Shown: positions 1 through 7,614 of the stretch, one piece after another | How the letters are laid out: each line of letters starts with the position of its first letter | How positions within the stretch are numbered: position 1 is the first letter of the stretch | Source: Flavobacterium kingsejongi | Lineage (GTDB): Bacteria > Bacteroidota > Bacteroidia > Flavobacteriales > Flavobacteriaceae | Assembly: GCF_003076475.1 (NCBI RefSeq) | Contig: NZ_CP020919.1 | Location: forward strand, 186,001-250,000 | DNA: 64,000 bases | Reading direction: 5' to 3' | Position numbers and translations under genes: made by a program | Notes under the pieces: generated by a model | Databases searched by the model: none | Seen by the model: only the letters and a program-made list of their open reading frames with translations | What the model was told of the DNA's origin: nothing

Positions 1-1844
1 GATTGTTCTGCTTGCTGCCGATAATGTTTTCAGTGCATCCCAAGTAACAGCTTTTAAAAAATGGTTAATCGCTGAATTGCTGGTTTTTGTTCCTTCATCG
101 ACAGGGCAAGCTCCCCAAATATCTTGTCCATTATCATCTTGCTTTACGACTTTAAGAGCATCAATATCTGTTAATATTAAAGATTTTATCCCAAGAAATT
201 CAATGAATTTTTCGAAAATTTGGGAATATGCCCCAACCTCAATAATAGATATGTTTTGTGATAATAACGGAAGAAAATTATCTTCTTTATTTTCTGCTTT
301 TAAGCGTGCTAGTTCTTCTAAATCAACCTTACGCATAAAGGTAGGTATCAATATTCTTTCAGTGTCTCCTTCAATTAACACTGCTTTATCGGCAAAGAAA
401 ATTTCAGCCCTGCTTATGGTTAAATATTGTTTTAGAAATTGGTACTGACTTGGGTCTGCGTCATACTGCTTTCTCAAATCATTTAGATTTTTTGCAGTTA
501 CGTTATTCTTTGTTGTTGCTTTCAAATATTTAATATCATCGAAATCGCTATCTGCGACGATGTGTGATGAATGCGTTGTAATTATGTACTGTAATGGTCT
601 GTTTATACCATCATCTCTTTTGACACCTTCCCGAAGCAGCTTTTTTATATTCTTTATAAATACGTACTGCATTTGGGGATGGGTATGAGCTTCCGGTTCT
701 TCTATAATAAGTAAGTTAATATCCGATGGTTTCTTGTCTTTATCTTTTTTGAAATCCTGCACCAAAATTTCAATTTCAAAGATCATACTTATTAAGTTCA
801 TATAGCCTAAACCGTTGTAGTGCTCCGGTAACTTATGGTCATCGTGAGTGTACACTACTGTAGTGTTGCCTTCAAGCAATTCTCGGTGTTGTAATGTTGA
901 AATAATTGCTATATCAGTATCATTCAACTTAACGCCACCAAAATTCTGGACTTTTTTTATTACATCCTTAAATAAGTCTTTGTAGATGTCGCTCAATGTA
1001 CTATCTGTTTCAGCAAGTTGGTCTTTGAAATCCTCAGTAGCCTGGGTTTTATCACTACTATCTTCTTTCTTTTTATAAAGGCTAGAAGTTTGTTTTGAGA
1101 GTGTGTTTTCCTTTTCCTTATTTGTCACATCTCTTCTTGCACTTATGTACTTGAAGCTAATGATATCTTTTAAATTAATGTTTTCGCTAACAAGGTCAAT
1201 TGGTTTAGTTTCGGTAATCTTGTTTATAGCTGTATCATATTCAAAAGAAAATTTACGAATTTTAAAATATGCTTCTAAGTTTTGCTTTAGAAAATCTTTT
1301 AGTTCCCTTGGCTTGTATTCTTTCTTCTTAACATTTTTTGCATTTTCACTGCTTGCGAAGACTGCAAAGTCAGCTTTTATTCTTAAAAAATCATCATAGC
1401 TTACAGTATATTCAAAACCTAAAACAATATTGTTATTGTCAGGGTCTAAATCCATCAACACCCTGCTGATGTTAGACAAATCATCAGTATCGTTGTATTC
1501 AATATAAATTTTCAGTTTAATGCCTTTTGATGGAAATTCATCTGGAACATTAGCTGATTTTATTAAATTTTCTAATTCATTTTTAAAATCAATATTCAAG
1601 TCATCATAAGAAAATTTGCTTTTTTCATTTATAAATTTATCAAGAACTGAAAGAATAGAAGTCTTACCTGTATTATTTTTTCCAATAACAAGAGAAAGTT
1701 CTTTTTCAAGATCCATTGAGAAAGTTTTCAGTAATCGGAAATTTTCAACTTCTATTTTTTTTATCTTCTTAATAGCTTGTAATAGTATTTGATTAGTTTT
1801 TATTCTTCTGGAATAGGTAATATATTTAATCTAATGTTTGTCAT
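1..1844 (-). CDS. OLD-family ATP-dependent nuclease (AAA ATPase + TOPRIM), 3' end outside window
   Basis: The minus-strand frame is open from position 1830 to the window edge, 610 codons without a stop, so the C-terminus is missing. Counting from 1830, it reads KKIEVENFRLL (RecF/OLD-type first strand), a Walker A GKNNTGKTS near residues 50-57, a Walker B LLIIEEPEAHTHP near 372-385, a TOPRIM glutamate in VLIEGDTE near 485 and a TOPRIM aspartate pair in LTDIDAL near 555. These are hallmarks of OLD nucleases, which use ATP and cut DNA; many act in phage defence. The start is odd. An ATG at 1844 directly follows the stop of the upstream methyltransferase, but its frame ends after 14 codons. The ATPase frame is shifted by one base and has no ATG until 1716, just before Walker A. 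A frameshift or a non-AUG start is needed. It is the last visible gene of the restriction-modification operon. Confidence 0.85.
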
Positions 1845-3461
1845 TTATAAATTTTTTCCTCGATTTAACCTGCGTTTAGACAACTTCCTCCAAATGCTAT
1901 GAGCTAACTTTATTTCCTTATCTGTCAAGCCGTAATGTTGTTTTAAGATTACTTCGTTTGTGATTTTTAGCACTTCTTCAATGTCGGTTTTGTCTCGAAT
2001 TAATTCATCAATTTTTGATAATAATTCTGCATTAGCTTTGTGATATGGAAGCAATATTTTTTCTGCTTCGTTTGGCATTAATTCCAATACACCGCCACCG
2101 TGACTTCTTCCTGAAACTTCTGCAAATGCCAATGAAAGCGAATTGTAATAACTTGCTGTTAATGCTTGAATATCCGTGTTAGGTTTTACAAAAACACGGT
2201 GCATTGTGTCAGTCGTATATGCTTCTGCCTGATTTATGATTAATCTTGGATAAAGATTATTCCGTCTGATAAACAAAGCATCGGAAATTTTTAAAGATGG
2301 TACTACAAACCAATCATTTCTTATTCCTGTTTTGTAACCTTTATGAATGTTTAAACTTTCACCGTGGGCAATATATTTTGCAGCCCCATTGTTTTGATTT
2401 AAGTTTACTCTATCAGGAAATGCCAATAAATGGGCTTTTGCTTTTGAGAATTTATTCTTTTCCCAATCTTCTTTAGTAAAAATTACACTATTTACCTGCA
2501 CACTTCTGCCGACCATTGGTTTAGCGTAATCTTCAAGTTTATATTCTTCAACTGTTGTAAGTGGAACTGTGAAAAAATCGTTTGCTCCAGTTGTTATACC
2601 AACTTCAACTTTTGCATATTTTCCAAGCGTTGGTATATTTCTTTTCTTTGCAATATTTTCTAGAAAATCAATTTCTTCTTGTTCTAGAAAGTAGAAAGTC
2701 CATTTGTTCGATTTGAAATCAATTTTCTTTTGTGGGCTTTTTAGTCTTGCGGTGTCAAGTTTTTTTAGCTCGCTGGCATCTTTTAATTCGATGTGTTCAA
2801 TGTTATGTTCCTTAGTTCCATTTTTTTCGCAAAGTAATAAAACTACTTCTTGCTGAATATCCGGAAATACTAATTTTTCAAATGATATGATGTTGATTTT
2901 ATTGTAAAACTGTGCAATGAATTTTCGCAATTGCAAAGCAAAGGAAACCTGCAAAATTTCTGCTGGCAAAACAAAACCGATTTTTCCGCCTTTATCTTTT
3001 AATAGTAAAGAAGAGCCAACTACAAAAGAAACCCAAGCGTTTGTGAGTTTTGAATATTTTAAACCTGCTTTTATAAAAATATCTCCCGCTTCTGCTTGCT
3101 GATTTCTGTCGAAAAACTGAAAGCGAATGTAAGGCGGATTGCCTACAACTAAATCAAACCGCTTTTCTGTATTATTACAATAAGTATGAAAATCGTCATT
3201 GATTACTTGCTTGTTTTCAAGTTCAATTTTATCCGCTTTTTTAGCTTCTATTTCATCAAATTCAATGGCTGTAATTGAATTGTATTTTGATTTTAAGTTT
3301 TTCAGTTGTTCCAAAAACACACCATCGCCACAACTTGGTTCAAGTATATCAAAGTCATTGCTACCATTAATTCCCCAACGCAAAACAAATTCTGCAATAG
3401 GCTCAGGCGTATAAAATCCGCCTCTTAATTTCTCGGCTGTTGCGTTCTCAATTAGCTTCAT
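1845..3461 (-). CDS. N6-adenine DNA methyltransferase of the restriction-modification operon
   Basis: This 538-residue protein has the SAM-binding motif I as EPSCGDG (residues 41-47) and the catalytic motif IV as NPPY (108-111), which together mark an N6-adenine (gamma-type) DNA methyltransferase. The order motif I then IV, and the long C-terminal half with target-recognition-like segments (for example RSHGGGVLELMP, typical of Eco57I/TaqI-like enzymes), fit a self-contained modification enzyme. It starts 14 bases inside the upstream type IIG gene, and its stop codon touches the ATG of the OLD-type gene, so the genes look translationally coupled. Its likely role is to methylate host DNA, perhaps the second strand of an asymmetric site recognised by the type IIG enzyme; that pairing is inference. 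Confidence 0.85.
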   Translation of the reverse strand: MKLIENATAEKLRGGFYTPEPIAEFVLRWGINGSNDFDILEPSCGDGVFLEQLKNLKSKYNSITAIEFDEIEAKKADKIELENKQVINDDFHTYCNNTEKRFDLVVGNPPYIRFQFFDRNQQAEAGDIFIKAGLKYSKLTNAWVSFVVGSSLLLKDKGGKIGFVLPAEILQVSFALQLRKFIAQFYNKINIISFEKLVFPDIQQEVVLLLCEKNGTKEHNIEHIELKDASELKKLDTARLKSPQKKIDFKSNKWTFYFLEQEEIDFLENIAKKRNIPTLGKYAKVEVGITTGANDFFTVPLTTVEEYKLEDYAKPMVGRSVQVNSVIFTKEDWEKNKFSKAKAHLLAFPDRVNLNQNNGAAKYIAHGESLNIHKGYKTGIRNDWFVVPSLKISDALFIRRNNLYPRLIINQAEAYTTDTMHRVFVKPNTDIQALTASYYNSLSLAFAEVSGRSHGGGVLELMPNEAEKILLPYHKANAELLSKIDELIRDKTDIEEVLKITNEVILKQHYGLTDKEIKLAHSIWRKLSKRRLNRGKNL

Positions 3462-6432
3462 ACAATTCTTTGATTAAAGGGATTAATAAATCGTCATCGC
3501 CTAAATCGTATAATTTGGCTAACAGCTTTTCTAAGTTTGCTTTTTCTCTTTCAAATTGTCCTTGCAATGGTGTCAAGTTTCTTTTGTTTCCTGCATTCAA
3601 GTCTATTTGGTCTTGTATGCTGATAAGTTCTTTTTGTGTTTCAACAATTTTGTCGTGAAGTGCTTTTTCTTTTGCGTTGGCAAAATCAATTTTACGAATA
3701 GGTAAGTTGTTGAGGACTTTTGTTCCTCTTGCAAAATAACTTCCTCTAAAAATTTCACCTGTTAAGATTACAAACCATTCAACATATTTTGAGTTCAGTA
3801 TTGCCTGAATGTAGTAAGTAGAATAATCGAATTTGTCGGGCATAGTGATAGCACAATAACCAGCCGTTCCACCCGATGTGAAAAGCGTTCCATAATTGTC
3901 AATCGCATATTTGTCGCCACTTGATAAAACTCCAAGTATTATCTTTTCTTTTTTGTCTGAAATATTTAACCCTTGTTGTCTACCAAACCTATGCCATTCG
4001 TCTTTTGTAGCAGGTTCAGGTTTTATATCTCTTTTCGGATTGCTGAGAATTGCTTTGTGCTTTTGTAAATAATTAAAAGTAAGCGGATATTTCTTCTGAA
4101 TATCAGTAAGCGAAATTATTTCAACACCTTTTTTTGTGTTTTGATAAGGATAAATAACTCTTGCATTAGGCTTGAAAGTTCTGTAAGTGTTCAGATTGTC
4201 TTCCCCTGATGATGTTTGAAAATAAGGCCTCGTAATTGCCTGTTCAATCTTGTAATCAATTCCTTTTTTGGAAAAATGATAATGTTTCGCATCTTTTTTC
4301 GTTGGAATAAAGATGTAAATGTCATTTGCGCTTGTTTGAATACCATTAAAGATATTCTCGCTACCAACTAAATCAATAAGCGTAGAACTTTTAGCAACAA
4401 TTTTGTTGTAAGCATTGGTTAACTCTGGCGGAACTAAAACCCAAACTTCATTGTCTAATTCTTTCGTTTTTTTAGATGCATATTTTACGGCTTCGGGTTC
4501 ACGAACTTTCCAACTTTTCAGGCTTTTGATTTCTGCGTATTGAAAAGTTTTTTGAGGTGTTTTGTTTAAAATCAGTAAACAAGTATAAGTTGTTTTGTCT
4601 GCAAAAATCTGATTTGCACCAAATGAAACAATCGAATGTAAATGACCCTTTGTTGCAAGTTCTTCTCTTAATTTCTTACCTGCACCAACTTTGGTAAACT
4701 TACTTGGAACAATGTAGCCTAAAACTCCATCGTCATTTAACAAGTTTATACCTTGTTCAAGGAACAAAAAGTATTTATCAAACTGCTTGTAAGCCGAAGC
4801 GTAATTTGCTTTATAAAGCGGTAACTCAAGCGGTGTGATATTTTTCATATCCTCCGATTTCATATAAGGAGGATTACCAATAATTACATCAAAACGAAGT
4901 TTTGAAAAATCAAAAGGATTGATTTCAGTTTGGTTCTTCTTTTCAACTTGTGTTGGGTTCAACAAACTATTGCCAAAGAAAATATTGTTGGATAAATCAG
5001 GTAAAACTGGTTTGCTTGTATTTGTTGAAGATGTGTTTTCGTCTTCTAAAAGTTTTAGTAATAGTCCGAATTTTGCGGCTTCAACTGCATTATAATCTTT
5101 ATCAACTCCATAAACACAATTCAGCAAAAGTTCCCTTTTAATTTTGAAAGGAAGTTTGTAAGTGTTAATGTTGGTTTGAATAAGTTTTGTTTTGTCAGCT
5201 TTTAAATAGTAGTCAATTAAAATATCATTTAATAACTGAAAAAGTTCCAATAGAAACGCACCAGAACCACAAGCGATGTCTGCAAATTTCAGTTTCAAAA
5301 TTTGCTTGTCGGTTTTGTCCTTACATTTTTGCAAAACCGTATTTCGCAAAATATCATAGATAATAAATGTTGGCGTTGTTACAATATCTCTATCAATATT
5401 TTCAGGCTTCTTTACCAATTCAACTGTTGCGTTTTGAACAGTCAATTTTTCGGACAGAAAAATTTCATAAATACTGCCTAAAATATCAGATGAAAACACA
5501 CTGAAAGAATAAGGGCTTTCAGGATAATAGAGTTGTTTTATGATTATCCAAAATGCGGAACTGATATTTTCTACAATTTTATCTTTCAGTAACTGGTCAA
5601 ATAACCCTGAATTATAACGTTTGTCTGCCTGTTCAAATTTCTTGATGAGTGCATTAAAATCACTTGAATTTGCGAACTTTAACAGCGTTTGATAATCTTC
5701 CAAATTTCGGTCTTCGCAAACACGCAAAAACAAAATCCTATTCAAGTAACTTTGAACAATATCGTTTAAATCTTGCTCTTTTATTTTCGGATTGTGATTG
5801 TATATTTCACTACCTAACAACTTTCTCCACTCATTGAATTGTTGCAGAAAAAGGGTATCAATGGAATATTGATTTAACTTGTTTTCAATAGTTTGCCACT
5901 CGTTATCAAACGCACCTGAATAAACTGCATCCTTACCCAACAGTTTTTTAATTTCCTCAAACTTGCTTTCGTATTCCGTGTAATGATATTTTTTGATTAA
6001 TGCCTTATTGTAATTGTCGGCCTCATCAACTTTTACCGAAGTATCGTAAATAATTAGATATTCGAAGTTTGATAAGACGGAGATTTTTAATTTAGCTGTA
6101 AAGCCATATCGTCTTACTTGCTTTGCCGTGTCGTTGTTTGCTTCAATTGCTACACAAGGTTTTTTAGCTTCCAAAAAGAATTTTCTTTCCGAAAACAAAC
6201 GAAATGAATAATCAGGTTTTTTTGAGTGTTCGGAAGCGTTTGCTTTCAATGCTTCTTCTAAAATCACTTCTCTTTCGTTGGTAGTTTTTCCTGCGTTATT
6301 TTTTATATCCCAACCAATCAATTCAAAAAATGGATCTAAGAAATCACTTCGAAGCAGTGTTTCGTTATACTTGTTAGTTAAGTAATGTTTTCGGTCAGAA
6401 GAATATTTTTCTATGAGTTGTTTTATTGTCAT
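3448..6432 (-). CDS. type IIG restriction-modification enzyme (nuclease-methyltransferase-specificity fusion)
   Basis: This 994-residue protein carries all parts of a type IIG enzyme. The N-terminus has a PD-(D/E)xK-type nuclease pattern: PD at 73-74 and ExK at 88-90 (FFLEAKKP). The middle has a DNA methyltransferase with motif I DIACGSGAFL near residue 386 and motif IV NPPY near 517. The C-terminal third (about 690-950) resembles the TaqI/Eco57I specificity domain, with a conserved YYIQAILNSKYVEWF stretch. Such enzymes cut outside their site and methylate one strand. It overlaps the upstream XRE gene by 4 bases (ATGA) and the downstream methyltransferase gene by 14. The target sequence cannot be predicted from this alone. 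Confidence 0.88.
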   Translation of the reverse strand: MTIKQLIEKYSSDRKHYLTNKYNETLLRSDFLDPFFELIGWDIKNNAGKTTNEREVILEEALKANASEHSKKPDYSFRLFSERKFFLEAKKPCVAIEANNDTAKQVRRYGFTAKLKISVLSNFEYLIIYDTSVKVDEADNYNKALIKKYHYTEYESKFEEIKKLLGKDAVYSGAFDNEWQTIENKLNQYSIDTLFLQQFNEWRKLLGSEIYNHNPKIKEQDLNDIVQSYLNRILFLRVCEDRNLEDYQTLLKFANSSDFNALIKKFEQADKRYNSGLFDQLLKDKIVENISSAFWIIIKQLYYPESPYSFSVFSSDILGSIYEIFLSEKLTVQNATVELVKKPENIDRDIVTTPTFIIYDILRNTVLQKCKDKTDKQILKLKFADIACGSGAFLLELFQLLNDILIDYYLKADKTKLIQTNINTYKLPFKIKRELLLNCVYGVDKDYNAVEAAKFGLLLKLLEDENTSSTNTSKPVLPDLSNNIFFGNSLLNPTQVEKKNQTEINPFDFSKLRFDVIIGNPPYMKSEDMKNITPLELPLYKANYASAYKQFDKYFLFLEQGINLLNDDGVLGYIVPSKFTKVGAGKKLREELATKGHLHSIVSFGANQIFADKTTYTCLLILNKTPQKTFQYAEIKSLKSWKVREPEAVKYASKKTKELDNEVWVLVPPELTNAYNKIVAKSSTLIDLVGSENIFNGIQTSANDIYIFIPTKKDAKHYHFSKKGIDYKIEQAITRPYFQTSSGEDNLNTYRTFKPNARVIYPYQNTKKGVEIISLTDIQKKYPLTFNYLQKHKAILSNPKRDIKPEPATKDEWHRFGRQQGLNISDKKEKIILGVLSSGDKYAIDNYGTLFTSGGTAGYCAITMPDKFDYSTYYIQAILNSKYVEWFVILTGEIFRGSYFARGTKVLNNLPIRKIDFANAKEKALHDKIVETQKELISIQDQIDLNAGNKRNLTPLQGQFEREKANLEKLLAKLYDLGDDDLLIPLIKELYEAN

Positions 6433-6755
6433 TTCTTCTTATTCTGTTTTATATATTTTGCTCTTTCCTCTGCCACTTTCAGTGCTTTCATACCTAAATC
6501 TTCATCTTTAATTTCATATAGAATTTTGTCGCTCAAGAATGAAACCAAAAGTTCGTCTGAGTTACAGCGATATATATCAGCAAGTTTCAGTACTATTTCC
6601 TTTGTGATTTTACGTTCCCCACGTTCCATCTTACTTAAAATAGCAACGTCAATATCGAGTAAAGCGGCAACTTTCCGCAGAGGCAACTCCTTTTTTTCTC
6701 GGATGTGCCTTAATTTTTCCCCTATAGTTTCTGTTGACATAACTTCTGTTGACAT
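6429..6755 (-). CDS. XRE-family (controller-type) transcriptional regulator of the R-M operon
   Basis: This 108-residue protein has a lambda-repressor-like helix-turn-helix at about residues 10-65 (EKLRHIREKKELPLRKVAAL then LSKMERGERKIT). As the first gene of a leftward R-M operon and overlapping the type IIG gene by 4 bases, it probably acts like a controller (C) protein that times restriction and modification. The 5' end contains a 15-bp tandem repeat, so the protein begins MSTEVMSTET and two ATGs (6755 and 6740) are possible starts. A perfect palindrome overlaps the first ATG, which suggests self-repression. The C-terminal Lys-rich tail is unremarkable. Confidence 0.85.
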   Translation of the reverse strand: MSTEVMSTETIGEKLRHIREKKELPLRKVAALLDIDVAILSKMERGERKITKEIVLKLADIYRCNSDELLVSFLSDKILYEIKDEDLGMKALKVAEERAKYIKQNKKK

Positions 6756-6765
6756 AATGTGTCAA
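6749..6765. promoter_or_regulatory. candidate operator: TTGACA-N5-TGTCAA palindrome over the XRE start codon
   Basis: A perfect 6-bp inverted repeat with a 5-bp spacer overlaps the ATG at 6753-6755. Its position would let a bound dimer block expression of the XRE and restriction genes. A half-site copy (GTTGACATAA) is repeated 15 bp into the gene. Binding by the XRE protein is inference. Confidence 0.5.
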
Positions 6766-6873
6766 ATTTATACAAAAATTTATAGTAATCCAAATTCCGG
6801 AAAAACTTTGTCAGGAAATAATTCAAATCAAACTTATCAAGCCATCTACCGCCAAGTAATTCCTCTCACTGCC

Positions 6874-6950
6874 AAATTGTTATAACACCTCAATTTCTGA
6901 AACACCTTTGTCCCGAAAGCCCGCAAGGTGCGGGTTAAGGATAACAATTT
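6874..6950 (+). promoter_or_regulatory. palindromic leader upstream of traE
   Basis: AAATTGTTAT (6874-6883) pairs perfectly with ATAACAATTT (6941-6950), enclosing a tight hairpin CCCGCA-AGG-TGCGGG (6920-6934). It lies in the 209-bp gap between the divergent R-M operon and the transfer operon, 14 bases before the traE ATG. It could be an operator or a structured 5' leader controlling transfer genes. No poly-T follows the hairpin, so a simple terminator is unlikely. Confidence 0.45.
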
Positions 6951-6964
6951 AATGTGTTTCAATT

Positions 6965-7270
6965 ATGAAAAAAAAGAGAAAAAAAGTATTGCTGGCAGCC
7001 GTGGCAATGCTGTCAGGAATTGGTGCGTTCGCACAGGGAAATGGTACAGCCGGTATCAACGAAGCTACCCAAATGGTAACGTCTTATTTCGACCCCGCTA
7101 CACAGCTCATTTACGCTATCGGTGCAGTAGTAGGTCTCATCGGCGGTGTTAAAGTGTACAACAAATTCAGTAATGGAGATCCCGACACAAGTAAAACGGC
7201 GGCTTCGTGGTTTGGTGCGTGTATTTTCTTAATCGTAGCGGCAACCGTCCTTCGCTCATTCTTCCTTTAA
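6965..7270 (+). CDS. traE: TraE, small membrane subunit of the conjugation apparatus (DUF4134)
   Basis: This 101-residue protein has a signal-like N-terminus ending GAFAQG, followed by two hydrophobic segments (QLIYAIGAVVGLIGGVKVY and the C-terminal FGACIFLIVAATVLRSFFL), with NGDPDTSKTAASW between them. That pattern is the DUF4134/TraE family of Bacteroidetes conjugative transposons, comparable in size and topology to VirB2/VirB3-like pilus or channel subunits. It is the first gene of a tightly packed rightward tra operon; traF starts 12 bases after its stop. The upstream traA-traD genes that often precede it are not seen here; the R-M operon occupies that place. Confidence 0.9.
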   Translation: MKKKRKKVLLAAVAMLSGIGAFAQGNGTAGINEATQMVTSYFDPATQLIYAIGAVVGLIGGVKVYNKFSNGDPDTSKTAASWFGACIFLIVAATVLRSFFL

Positions 7271-7281
7271 TCCCTTGCCTT

Positions 7282-7614
7282 ATGAGTAATTACAACATCA
7301 ATAAAGGTATCGGAAGAACGGTGGAATTTAAAGGGTTGAAAGCACAATACCTGTTCATTTTTGCAGGTGGATTGCTCGGCACACTAATCCTAGTGATGAT
7401 ACTATATATGATTGGAGTTAATTCTTACGTCTGCTTGTTTGTTGGTGCAGGCGGTGCTTCGCTGATTATATGGCAAACCTTCTCACTGAACAGAAAATAT
7501 GGCGAACACGGTTTGATGAAAATTGGAGCCAATAAACGCCATCCCCGCTACATCATTTGTCGCAAGGCTGTACACCGCTATTTAAAATTCACAGCTAAAC
7601 CCAATGTACGATGA
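7282..7614 (+). CDS. traF: TraF, conjugation membrane protein (DUF4133)
   Basis: The frame is open from 7207, but the ATG at 7282 (MSNYNINKGIGRTVEFKGL) is the likely start, because it follows traE and matches the family's N-terminus. The 110-residue product has two adjacent transmembrane helices (about 25-75) and a basic C-terminus. This is the DUF4133/TraF family, analogous to VirB3 of type IV secretion systems, which partners the VirB4-type ATPase. Its stop overlaps the traG start by 4 bases (ATGA), which supports co-translation with traG. Confidence 0.9.
   Translation: MSNYNINKGIGRTVEFKGLKAQYLFIFAGGLLGTLILVMILYMIGVNSYVCLFVGAGGASLIIWQTFSLNRKYGEHGLMKIGANKRHPRYIICRKAVHRYLKFTAKPNVR

Noticed and set aside
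77..448. Plus-strand ORFs at 77-448 and 1103-1399
   Set aside because: They are antisense to a continuous minus-strand frame with OLD-nuclease motifs.
7207..7281. Upstream extension of traF into traE
   Set aside because: The extra 25 residues do not resemble the family; ATG 7282 follows the traE stop and matches TraF.
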